Shown in pieces: positions 16,760-27,903 of a stretch of 64,000 bases of DNA (the stretch's first letter is position 1; every line of letters starts with the position of its first letter). The notes beneath the pieces are model-generated. The model searched no databases and was not told where the DNA came from. It saw nothing but the letters and a program-made list of their open reading frames with translations. This DNA comes from Micromonospora terminaliae (lineage in GTDB: Bacteria; Actinomycetota; Actinomycetes; Mycobacteriales; Micromonosporaceae), in contig NZ_CP045309.1 of assembly GCF_009671205.1 (NCBI RefSeq), forward strand, positions 3,162,001-3,226,000, given 5' to 3'. The translations under genes were made by a program, and so were the position numbers.

Positions 16760-17425
16760 CTACCGGTCCGGGCCGACGTCGACCAGGCCGCACTCGTAAC
16801 CGAGGATGACCGCCTGCACCCGGTCCCGCAGACCCAGCTTGGCCAGGATCCGGCCGAGGTGGGTCTTGACCGTGCTCTCGGAGACGAACAGCGCCGCCGC
16901 GATCTCCGCGTTCGACAGCCCCCGCGCGACCAGGGTCAGCACCTCCCGCTCGCGCTCGGTCAGCGCCGCCAGCCGCGCGTCCGTGCCCGACCGGGGTGGG
17001 GTCCGGCCGAGGTAGTGGGCGAACAGGCGGCGGGTGACGCTGGGGGCGGCCACCGCCTCGCCGGCGGCCACCACCCGGACGGCCGAGACGAGGTCGGCGG
17101 CGAGCGCGTCCTTGAGCAGGAAACCGCTGGCTCCGGCCCGGAGCCCGGCCAGCACGTACTCGTCCAGGTCGAAGGTGGTCAGGATGATCACCCGAGCCGC
17201 ATGGGGGCCGAAGCGGATGCGGCGGGTCGCCTCGATGCCGTCCAGGCCCGGCATCCGCACGTCCATCAGGACCACGTCCGGCCGGGTACGAGCGACCACG
17301 TCCAGGGCCTGTGACCCGTCGGCGGCCTCCCCGACCACCTCGATGTCGCCGGTCTCCTCCAGGACCAGCCGGAACCCGGTGCGCACCAGCGTCTGATCGT
17401 CGACCAGCACCACCCGGACGCTCAT
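16760..17425 (-). CDS. NarL/LuxR-family response regulator
   Basis: A 221-aa response regulator. The receiver domain has the acidic pair VLVDDQ, phosphoacceptor Asp in VVLMDVRMPG (near residue 53), and the conserved Lys in FLLKD. The LuxR HTH (LTEREREVLTLVARGLSNAEIAAALFVSESTVKTHLGRILAKL) is at about 155-200. Its start overlaps the stop of the upstream kinase (ATGA), so it is the cognate partner. The pair is divergent from a lipoprotein-ABC transporter operon, its probable target. Confidence 0.93.
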   Translation of the reverse strand: MSVRVVLVDDQTLVRTGFRLVLEETGDIEVVGEAADGSQALDVVARTRPDVVLMDVRMPGLDGIEATRRIRFGPHAARVIILTTFDLDEYVLAGLRAGASGFLLKDALAADLVSAVRVVAAGEAVAAPSVTRRLFAHYLGRTPPRSGTDARLAALTEREREVLTLVARGLSNAEIAAALFVSESTVKTHLGRILAKLGLRDRVQAVILGYECGLVDVGPDR

Positions 17426-18783
17426 CGCGGTACCGGCGCGGTCTCGCTCGGTATCGGCAGCGTCGCACGGAGCCGGAACCCGCCAGGGTCGGACCGGCCG
17501 GTCTCCAGTTCGCCGCCCAGCATGGCGACGCGCTCGGCGATGCCGCGCAACCCGTTGCCCCGCCCGTCCGTCCCGCCCGCAGCGCCCGTGCCGTCGTCGG
17601 CCACCTCCACCCCGAGCCGGCCGGGCTCGAAGACCAGCCGCAGCACGGCGCCGGCGCCCGGGCCCGCGTGCTTCAGCGTGTTCGTCAGGGCCTCCTGCAC
17701 GATCCGGTACGCGGACAGATCGACCGCCGCGGGCACCGCCGCGGGCTCCCCGTCGACGTGCAGCTCGACCCGCATTCCGGTGGACCGCAACTGATCGATC
17801 AGCGCGGGCACCGCGTCGAGGCCGGGCAGCGGCGTGAGTCGCGTGTCCTCGGCCGGATCGGTGCGCCCGGCGGCGAGCAGCCGGCGCATCTCGGCCAGCG
17901 AGGACCGTCCGGTGGTGATCACGTGTTGCAGGGCGGTGGCGGCGCGGTCCGGATGCCGGTCCAGTGCGGCGGAGGCGCCCTGGGCCTGCACCACCATCAC
18001 CGAGATCCCGTGTGCCACCACGTCGTGCAACTCCCGCGTGATCCGGGCGCGTTCCGCCGCGACCGCCAGCGCCGCCCGCTGCCGTTCCTCCCGGGCCAGG
18101 TCGGCGGTGCGCTGCTCGACCGCGGCCAGGTGCGCGCGCCGGCTGCGCATCGAATCGCCGACCGCGAACGCCGCGACCAGCAGCAGCCACAGCTCCGTGA
18201 GCGACTGACCGACATTGACCAGTCTGTCGACCGAGAGCACCGAAGCCGGCGAGGGCCCCGTCCTGATCCCTTCCCTGACCGGCGCCCCCTCGACCGGCCC
18301 TTGGGCGACCTCCTTCTGCGCAACCTGCTTGCCGGACCGCGCGAGCTCCTGCTGTTCGGCATGGATCCGGCCGCTCAGCATCGTCGCGTAGGTCAGGACC
18401 ATGGTGAGCGCCAGCACGGCGAGCGAGAGCCGCCGGTTCCGGGCCATCGCGGCCACGGTGTAGAGCACCAGCGGAAGCGCCAGATCGAGCAGCTGGAACT
18501 TGGCGTCGATGAACAGGTGCCCGAACGTCCCGGCCCCGGCCAGTACCAGGGCCAGCGGCGGATGGTGTTGTCTGATCACCAGGCCGAGAACGATCAGCGC
18601 GGCGAAAATCCACCACAGTCGGTCCGCCGGGAGATCGTTCTTCTTCAGGTACTCGGCCGCGACATACGGGTTCGCCCGGGCCAGGAATCGCATCACCAGC
18701 CCGGGCCCCACGGTCAGCACGATCAGCACCAGCGCGAGGGCGGCGTCGGTCAGGAAGTGGCGCGGCACGAACCGGGGCACCAT
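17422..18783 (-). CDS. NarL-type sensor histidine kinase
   Basis: A 453-aa kinase. Several hydrophobic segments occupy the N-terminal half (about 10-35, 58-75, 80-150), with another near 195. The HisKA_3 dimerisation/phosphorylation motif is RITRELHDVVAHGISVMV (His near 247), and the ATPase domain has EALTNTLKHAGPGA and GNGLRGIAERV. It lacks a large extracellular sensor and probably detects a signal within the membrane, as antibiotic- or envelope-stress kinases do. ATG 18783 is used; GTG 18780, the next codon, would suit a leaderless start (TACCAT then 6 nt). Confidence 0.9.
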   Translation of the reverse strand: MVPRFVPRHFLTDAALALVLIVLTVGPGLVMRFLARANPYVAAEYLKKNDLPADRLWWIFAALIVLGLVIRQHHPPLALVLAGAGTFGHLFIDAKFQLLDLALPLVLYTVAAMARNRRLSLAVLALTMVLTYATMLSGRIHAEQQELARSGKQVAQKEVAQGPVEGAPVREGIRTGPSPASVLSVDRLVNVGQSLTELWLLLVAAFAVGDSMRSRRAHLAAVEQRTADLAREERQRAALAVAAERARITRELHDVVAHGISVMVVQAQGASAALDRHPDRAATALQHVITTGRSSLAEMRRLLAAGRTDPAEDTRLTPLPGLDAVPALIDQLRSTGMRVELHVDGEPAAVPAAVDLSAYRIVQEALTNTLKHAGPGAGAVLRLVFEPGRLGVEVADDGTGAAGGTDGRGNGLRGIAERVAMLGGELETGRSDPGGFRLRATLPIPSETAPVPR

Positions 18784-18908
18784 CCCATGGTAGGGAGCGA
18801 GGGCGCCGGCAGCGTCCGACTCAGGTGCTACGTCCGCGGTACCGGCGGTCGCCGAAGGACCGACTCCGGTCCGACGAGTTCAACCGCTGCGGCGGCCACC
18901 GTGGAGCC

Positions 18909-19487
18909 ATGACCAGAACAACGTCCACAGTGTTCCTCGCCGCACTGCTCGCGGTCGGGGCCGGGGTCGCCGGGTGCGACCGTGGCGGTTCACCCTCCGG
19001 GGCGTCGAGCCCGTCGGCGTCGCCGTCGGTGAGCCGGCAGCAGCTCCTCGCCCTCGGCCAGGAGTGGGTCCAGTGCATCCGCGACCACGGCCTGGCCCGG
19101 ATGCCGGACGCGGATCTCTCCCCGGAGGGATACCTCCAGTTCCCACCCAGCGGCGGATACGACTGGAAGGCGGACCTCCGAAACCATCGGCAGGCCATCG
19201 ATGCCTGCAAGTCGATCGAGGACCGGTACCCCCCGACGGCCTTCCGCCCCAAGCAACAGCTCTCGGCAGCAGACCTGCGCAAGCTCGCCGAGTACGCCAA
19301 GTGCATCCGCGAGCACGGCATCCCCGAGTTCCCGGATCCGAACGCCGAGGGCGCGTTCGACCTCAGCGGGACCCCGCTGGCCAACGGCATCCCGGCCCAG
19401 CGGATGAACCCGGCGGCAGACGCCTGCCGGAACATCTGGAGCGGGGAGGTCCGCATCCAGGACAACAGCGGCGGAGGCAAGAAGTGA
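18909..19487 (+). CDS. Hypothetical lipoprotein
   Basis: A 192-aa protein with an N-terminal signal sequence and lipobox VAGC (Cys about residue 23), so it is exported and lipid-anchored. A Ser/Gly-rich linker is followed by two repeats of a motif around CIRDHGLARMPD and CIREHGIPEFPDP with conserved cysteines. Such lipoproteins commonly precede adaptor-MacB-type operons in actinomycetes, but their function is not known to me. It overlaps the adaptor gene (GTGA) and is divergent from the two-component pair. Confidence 0.85.
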   Translation: MTRTTSTVFLAALLAVGAGVAGCDRGGSPSGASSPSASPSVSRQQLLALGQEWVQCIRDHGLARMPDADLSPEGYLQFPPSGGYDWKADLRNHRQAIDACKSIEDRYPPTAFRPKQQLSAADLRKLAEYAKCIREHGIPEFPDPNAEGAFDLSGTPLANGIPAQRMNPAADACRNIWSGEVRIQDNSGGGKK

Positions 19488-20583
19488 GCCGCCGGCGCGG
19501 GACCGGCACGGTGCTCGCGGTCGCGGTGGCCGCGCCGCTCGCCGCCGGCGCGGCCTACGCCCTCGGCTCCGAGCCGAGCGCCCCCGCGGCGCCCGCCGCC
19601 TCGGTGGCCACCGGAACCGCGGAGGTCACCCAGGGCACGCTCACCGAACGCGTCCAGATCGGCGGCGTCCTCGGATACGCCGGCTCCTACACGGTCGACC
19701 ATCAGGGCGCGCCCGGCGTGCTGACCGCGGGGCCCGACTCGGGCGACACGATCGCCCGCGGCGGCGTCCTCTACCGGGTGGCCGACGCGCCGGTCCGCCT
19801 CCTGCTGGGCGATGTCCCCGCCTACCGCGACTTCCGTTACGGGATGAGCGACGGCCCCGACGTTCGCCAACTCGAACGCAACCTGGTGGCGATGGGCTTC
19901 GACCCGCACCACCGGATCACCGTGGACCGGCACTTCAGCAGCGCCACCGCGACCGCGATCCGGCGCTGGGAAGCAACCTGGGGGCGGCCGGCGTACCAGC
20001 GCACGGGACGACTCGGCCAGGGCGAGATCGTCTTCCTGCCCACCCCGCTGCGCGTCACCCAACTCCAGGTCCGGGTCGGCGGCACCGTCGGGCCCGGCGC
20101 GACCGTGCTCACCGGGACGTCGAACAACCGGGCGGTGATCGCTCAACTGGACACCGCGCAGCGCAGCACCGTACACGTCGGTGACCAGGTCGAGGTCGGC
20201 CTGCCGGACGCGGACCCGATCCACGGCCGGGTCACCGCCGTCGGCGACGTCGCGACGGCGCCCTCCGCTGACGCGGGCAACGGCCCACCGCAGCCGGCGA
20301 ACCCGGACCTGGCGACCGTCCCGCTCACCATCGCGGTCCAGCTGCCCCGCGGCTCCGGTCTGGACCAGGCGCCGGTGACCGTCGACATCGTCACCGGCAC
20401 CCGCCGCGACGTCCTGCTGATCCCGATCGCCGCACTGCTCGCCCGGCCCGGCGGCGGCTACCAGGTCCGTCTGAACGCCGGTGCCGCGGTCCAGGTGGAA
20501 CCGGGCAGCTTCGACGAGAGCACCGGCCAAGTGGAGATCGTCCGCGGCCTCACCGCCGGCCAGACCGTGGAGGTGCCGGCGAC

Positions 20584-20587
<4 letters not shown>
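19484..20587 (+). CDS. Efflux adaptor (membrane-fusion-like) with peptidoglycan-binding domain
   Basis: A 367-aa protein starting at the GTG that overlaps the lipoprotein stop. A hydrophobic N-terminal anchor (about 8-25) is followed by a beta-barrel region ([20 protein letters not shown]). A PF01471-like peptidoglycan-binding domain ([21 protein letters not shown]...[17 protein letters not shown], about 120-165) comes next, then barrel/MFP-like segments ([20 protein letters not shown]). This is the usual Gram-positive adaptor of MacB-type transporters. It probably links the ABC transporter to the cell wall. It overlaps the ATPase start by 4 bases. Confidence 0.85.
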
Positions 20588-21266
<679 letters not shown>

Positions 21267-21270
<4 letters not shown>

Positions 21271-22451
21271 GGTCCCGCCTGCGCGTCGCCGACCTGCTGC
21301 CGGTGAGCACCGTGGGCCTGCGGTCGCGGCCCGGCCGGGCGGCGCTGTCCATCCTCGGGGTGGCGATCGGGATCGCGGCCATGGTGGCCGTGCTCGGCGT
21401 CACCCGGTCCAGCCAGTCGGACGTGCTCGCCCAGATCGACCGGGTCGGCACCAATCTGCTCACCGTCGCCAACGGCAAGACCATCCGCGGCGAGGAGGCA
21501 CGGTTGCCGGTGGCCGCGGCCCCGGCGGTGGCGCGTACCGACGGGGTGCTCAGCTCGGCGGCGACCGCGATGCTCGACGAACGGATCTACCGCAACGACC
21601 GGGTGCCGTCCGGCCGGACGGGCGGGCTGTCCGTGCGGGTCACCGACCCGGCGTTGCTCGCCACGCTGGACGCGACCCTGGTGGACGGCCGCTTCCTCGA
21701 CGCGGCGCTGGCCCGCTACCCGGCGGTGGTGCTCGGCCACTACGCGGCCACGTCGCTGGGCATCCGCGATGTCACCGGCGACCCGCAGGTCTACCTCGGA
21801 CAGCGCTGGTACACGGTGGTGGGCATCCTGGCGCCGGTCGAGCTGGCGCCCGAGCTGGACGGGGCCGCGCTGATCGGCGCGCCGGTGGCGGCCGCGCAGT
21901 TCGGGTACGACGGCAGACCGACCCGGATCTTCGTGCGGGCCCAGACCGAACGCACCGACGAGGTGGCCGGCCTGCTGGGGCGGGCGGCCAACCCGGCCCA
22001 CCCCGAGGAGGTCGCCGTGAGCCGGCCCTCGGAAGCGCTCACGGCCCGGCTCGCGGTCACCGGCGGCGCCACCGTCCTGCTGCTCGGTCTGGGCGCGGTG
22101 GCCCTGCTGGTGGGCGGCATCGGCATCGCCAACGTGCTGGTGATCTCGGTGCTGGAGCGGCGCGGCGAGATCGGGTTGCGCCGGGCGCTGGGCGCCACCC
22201 GGCGGCACGTCGCGGCGCAGTTCCTGGTCGAGTCGCTGCTGCTGGGCGCGGGCGGCGGGGCGGCCGGGGTCGTGCTGGGCGCCACGGTCACGTACGTGCT
22301 GGCCACCGTCCGCGGTTGGCAGACGCTGGTGCCGGCAACCGCGATCGGTGCCGGGCTGGGCGCCGCCGTCCTCATCGGCGGGCTGGCGGGTGTCTACCCG
22401 GCGCTGCGGGCCGCCCGGCTCTCCCCGGCCACGGCACTGCGCACCGCGTGA
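21267..22451 (+). CDS. ABC transporter permease (MacB/FtsX type)
   Basis: A 394-aa permease. One N-terminal helix ([23 protein letters not shown]) is followed by an extracellular MacB-PCD-like domain (about 50-255) and three C-terminal helices, ending in the FtsX motif [33 protein letters not shown] and [19 protein letters not shown]. It starts at the GTG overlapping the ATPase stop. The divergent NarL-type pair is the likely regulator of this four-gene operon. The exported substrate is unknown. Confidence 0.93.
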
Positions 22452-22477
22452 GTGCAGCGCGAGACGACCGAACGGGG

Positions 22478-22520
22478 GACGAGCCCCGGCCGACCGCTGA
22501 TCGGTCGACCGGGGCTCGTC
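22478..22520. terminator. Bidirectional stem-loop between the permease and katG
   Basis: GACGAGCCCCGGCCGACC (22478-22495) pairs with 22503-22520 with one mismatch and a 7-nt loop. It lies between convergent genes and can serve both. Confidence 0.75.
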
Positions 22521-22533
22521 GGTGGGCGCTGGA

Positions 22534-24807
<2,274 letters not shown>

Positions 24808-24830
24808 CTACTTCCTTCCGAACTGACGGA

Positions 24831-25259
24831 TCACTGGGAGGTGCGTGCGGTCGCGCAGCCGGGGCAGGTGCCCCAGTAGACGACCTCCGCCTCGTCGACC
24901 ACGAACCCCTGGTCATCGGAGGCGGTGAGACAGGGAGCGTCGCCCACAGCGCAGTCGACGTCGGCGATCGTGCCGCAGGAGCGGCACACGACGTGGTGGT
25001 GGTTGTCCCCCACCCGCGACTCGTACCGGGCGGTCGCACCCGCGGGCTGGATGCGCCGCACCAGACCGGCGTCGGTGAGCGCACGCAGCACGTCGTACAC
25101 CGTCTGGTGCGACACCGTGGGATGATTCGCCCGTACCAGGGCGATCACCGTGTCGGTGTCGACGTGCGGGTGGTCGCGCAGCGCGGCGAGCACCGCCAAC
25201 CGGGGCCGCGTCACGCGCAACGAGGCCCCACGGAGCTGGGTCTCGAAGTCGGACGGCAT
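24831..25259 (-). CDS. furA: FurA-type redox-sensing Fur-family repressor
   Basis: A 142-aa Fur homologue. The winged helix (TRPRLAVLAAL...HQTVYDVLRALTDAGLVRRI) precedes the HHHVVCRSC metal-site region, with two CXXC pairs (CRSC and CPGC) for structural zinc. In actinobacteria FurA represses itself and katG and is released by peroxide. The ATG at 25259 lies 6 nt after a TATGTT -10 element, so the mRNA is leaderless, as described for mycobacterial furA. It is directly upstream of katG on the same strand. Confidence 0.95.
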   Translation of the reverse strand: MPSDFETQLRGASLRVTRPRLAVLAALRDHPHVDTDTVIALVRANHPTVSHQTVYDVLRALTDAGLVRRIQPAGATARYESRVGDNHHHVVCRSCGTIADVDCAVGDAPCLTASDDQGFVVDEAEVVYWGTCPGCATARTSQ

Positions 25260-25265
25260 GCGACG

Positions 25266-25300
25266 AACATAGCCCAGTCTTTTGGAATGAATCAAGTTTT
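25266..25300 (-). promoter_or_regulatory. furA-katG promoter and candidate FurA box
   Basis: On the minus strand, TTGATT (25295-25290) and TATGTT (25271-25266) are separated by 18 bp. The AT-rich spacer (ATTCCAAAAGACT) stands out from its GC-rich surroundings and resembles the FurA-binding stretch upstream of other actinobacterial furA genes. The -10 hexamer ends 6 nt before the furA ATG. Confidence 0.75.
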
Positions 25301-25327
25301 CCGGGGATTCCACCCGCGGGACCGAAC

Positions 25328-26358
25328 TCACTCCCCCAGTGTCAGGTGCGCGGACAGCGCGCGGAGGAAATCGGGCGCATCGAAGATCGCGCCGGCCGAG
25401 GCCACGCCGCTCGTCCTGGTCCGGCCGTCGAGGATGCGGTGGACCGCCTCCACCGCCAGCGGCGCGCTGACGGCGTAGATGTCCCGGCCACTGGCGGTGA
25501 TCCGTCGTCGCGTGTCGCCCGAGCGCACCACCACGTCGACCGTGAAGGTCTGCGCGGACCGGCCGGACTCGTCGACCGCGGCCGGCGCGGGCGAGTCCGG
25601 TGACGCCAGGTCCCGGGCCGCGCCGGTGGTCATGTACGTGCGCACCTCCGGGATGGCCAGGTGGCTGGGCACGGTCACGACGTCGGCCATCGTGAACCCG
25701 CCGAGGACGGTCCGGCGCCCCACCGGAGCGGGGAAGTCCCACTCCAGGGCCGGCAGGTCGCCCGCGCCGAGGTGGTACTCCAGCCGGCCACCGGTGTACC
25801 GGACCCGCCGGCCGTCGCGCCGGTCCCGCGAGACGGTGCCCGACGCGAGCGTCCCGGCCGTGGGGTGCCAGCTGCTCAGCCCGTACGCCACGTGCGCCTC
25901 GTCGGCCGCCGTCCAGTCGCCCATGGCCGTGGTGACCAGCAGGTCGCCGAGCCCGCCGAAGAAGGCCATCGCCGGGACCACCGGGACGCCGGCGGCCCGG
26001 GCCCGGTCGGCGAAGTGCGTGAACGTGTCGAGGTTGGCCTCGATCTCCGCGGCCACGTCCACGTACGGATCCCGGCGCGCAGGGCCGCCTCGATCACGGG
26101 GGCCGCGGTCGAGGCGAACGGGCCGGCACAGTTGACGACCGCGTCCGCGCCCCGCAACGCCCGGTCGAGCGAGGCCGGATCGCCGGCCGACGCCACCCGG
26201 TGCTCCAGGCCCGGATGCGACGCGGTCAGCGCCTCCAGCCGCACCGGGTCGCGACCGACGAGGAGCGGGACGGACCCGCGCTCGCGCAACTCGCGTACCA
26301 CGAACCGGCCGGTGTGCCCGTACGCTCCGAACACCGCCACGGTCTGACCCGAACCCAT
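25328..26358 (-). pseudogene. Saccharopine-dehydrogenase-like reductase, frameshifted
   Basis: The N-terminal half (MGSGQTVAVFGAYGHTGRFV, a Rossmann GxxGxxG, through PVIEAALRAGI) is in one frame. The C-terminal half (PYVDVAAEIEANLDTF... to LSAHLTLGE) is in the next. The switch lies near 26066-26071, where one missing base (GGGATCCGTAC in place of an expected GGGATCCCGTAC on the minus strand) would explain it. Joined, the product would be about 343 aa, a trans-acting enoyl-reductase/saccharopine-dehydrogenase-like oxidoreductase. AAGGAGCAGCAG precedes the ATG, so expression signals are intact. It is either a recent mutation or a sequencing error. It is divergent from the GlxA-type regulator. 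Confidence 0.85.
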
Positions 26359-26375
26359 CTGCTGCTCCTTCGCCG

Positions 26376-26397
26376 GAAAAGATCGACTGAAAAGATC
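26376..26397. promoter_or_regulatory. Tandem GAAAAGATC direct repeats in a divergent promoter
   Basis: GAAAAGATC occurs at 26376-26384 and 26389-26397, a 13-bp period, between the reductase and the AraC-domain regulator. AraC-family proteins often bind direct repeats, so this may be the regulator's site; inference. Confidence 0.45.
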
Positions 26398-26437
26398 CTC
26401 CGGCAGCGGCCGGACCCGGGCCAGTGTCGGGAACGAC

Positions 26438-27409
26438 ATGACCCGTACAGTTTCGGACATGGCCACGATCGCGCTCGCCGCCACCGACGGGATGCTGCAC
26501 TTCGAGCTCGCCATGGCGTTCGAGGTCTTCGCCCACGACCCCTCCGGCCTGGCCGACCCGTGGTACGACCTCGTGGTCTGCGGGCCGGGCCCGGTGGGGA
26601 TCGGCCGCTTCCGGATGGAGCCGGACGACGGGTTGGACCGGCTCGCCCGCGCCGACACCGTGATCGTCCCGGCGGTCGAGGACATCGACGCGGACCTGCC
26701 CCCCGACCTGCTCGACGCCGTACGCGCCGCCCACGAGGCGGGCGCCCGGCTCGTCTCGTTCTGCACGGGCGCCTTCGTGCTGGCCGCCGCCGGCGTGCTC
26801 GACGGGCTGCGCGCCACCACCCACTGGGCCCACACCGAGGCGCTGGCCGCCCGCTATCCCCGGGTGGCGGTCGACCCGGACGTGCTCTACGTCGACAACG
26901 GCAGCGTGCTCGCCTCCGCCGGAAAGGCCGCCGCGGTCGACCTGTGCCTGCACCTGATCCGCCGCGACCACGGCTCGACCGTCGCCAACGCCGTCGCCCG
27001 CCGCCTGGTCGTGCCGCCGCACCGCGCCGGCGGCCAGGCCCAGTTCGTCACCACCCCGGTGCCGGCCCGCGACGACCACCCCCTCGGCGACCTGCTGCCG
27101 TGGGCGATGGAACGGCTGGACCGGCCGCTCACCGTGGAGGACCTGGCCCGCCGGGCGAACATGAGCTCGCGCAACCTGGCCCGCCACTTCGCGGCGGCGA
27201 CCGGCACCACCCCGCTGCAGTGGCTGTCCACGCAGCGGATCCGGCGGGCCCAGGAACTGCTGGAGAACAGCGACCGGAGCATCGACGCCGTCGCGCGGGC
27301 GGCGGGCCTGGGCACCGCCACGACGCTGCGCCGGCACTTCCACCGCACGCTCGGCGTGCCGCCGGAGACCTACCGCCGCACCTTCCGCAGCACCGCTCCC
27401 CCGGCCTGA
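26438..27409 (+). CDS. GlxA-family transcriptional regulator (DJ-1/PfpI + AraC)
   Basis: A 323-aa regulator. The N-terminal DJ-1/PfpI-like domain (about 10-175) has LVSFCTGAFVLAAAGVLDG with the nucleophile-elbow Cys. The C-terminal double AraC HTH (about 225-320) has LARRANMSSRNLARHFAAATGTTPLQWL and AGLGTATTLRRHFHRTLGVPPETYRR. Members activate catabolic genes after sensing nitrogenous or carbon compounds. It is divergent from the frameshifted reductase gene, the likely target. An ATG seven codons in (26459) is an alternative start. Confidence 0.9.
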   Translation: MTRTVSDMATIALAATDGMLHFELAMAFEVFAHDPSGLADPWYDLVVCGPGPVGIGRFRMEPDDGLDRLARADTVIVPAVEDIDADLPPDLLDAVRAAHEAGARLVSFCTGAFVLAAAGVLDGLRATTHWAHTEALAARYPRVAVDPDVLYVDNGSVLASAGKAAAVDLCLHLIRRDHGSTVANAVARRLVVPPHRAGGQAQFVTTPVPARDDHPLGDLLPWAMERLDRPLTVEDLARRANMSSRNLARHFAAATGTTPLQWLSTQRIRRAQELLENSDRSIDAVARAAGLGTATTLRRHFHRTLGVPPETYRRTFRSTAPPA

Positions 27410-27510
27410 GCCTTCCCGCACGGGCGGGTCCGGGACGCGCCCGAGGAATGACGGCGACCGGCGTGGGCAATCGACCCGGGTACCGCCGGACGAGACCAGC
27501 GAGGTGCGCG

Positions 27511-27882
27511 ATGACGGGCAGCAGCGGGCGGGGCGACGAGCAGCAGCCGGAGGCGGCGAACCCGTGGGTCACCCGGGACGGCTTCGACGCGGACGCGCCG
27601 TGGGGTGCGGGCGAGGACGATCCGATGGACGAGGGCAGCGAGGAGACCGCCGTACCGGAGGGACGCCGCGGTGAGCGCCGCGCCGGTGCGCCCGCGGGCC
27701 CCGCGGGCCCCTCGGGCCGCGCGGGCCGGCACGGGTTGGGATCGGTCGAGCCGACCCGGACGCCGATGGCGGGGCCCGGCGCGCCCCCGGACCCGGCGCC
27801 GTCCGGCCGGTCGTTCCCCGACGACGCGGACATCGACGTCCAGTCGGAGGACGCGCTGCGCACGCGCGGCCGGCGGTCCTGA
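27511..27882 (+). CDS. Hypothetical disordered acidic protein
   Basis: A 123-aa protein predicted to be largely unstructured. The acidic stretch (FDADAPWGAGEDDPMDEGSEETAVPEG) is followed by an Ala/Gly/Pro/Arg-rich middle and a second acidic patch (DDADIDVQSED) before a basic tail. No known domain is recognised. GAGGTGCGCG precedes the ATG. Similar short proteins are common in Micromonosporaceae genomes, but I cannot assign a role. It ends 21 nt before the convergent P450 stop. Composition alone cannot rule out a chance frame. Confidence 0.55.
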   Translation: MTGSSGRGDEQQPEAANPWVTRDGFDADAPWGAGEDDPMDEGSEETAVPEGRRGERRAGAPAGPAGPSGRAGRHGLGSVEPTRTPMAGPGAPPDPAPSGRSFPDDADIDVQSEDALRTRGRRS

Positions 27883-27903
27883 GCGGGGCGGGCCGCCCCT
27901 GCC

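Noticed and set aside
27652..27730. Short repeats of GCC/GGC-type triplets in the disordered protein gene
   Set aside because: Low-complexity coding for Ala/Gly/Pro/Arg, with no repeat unit conserved enough to be a mobile or regulatory repeat.
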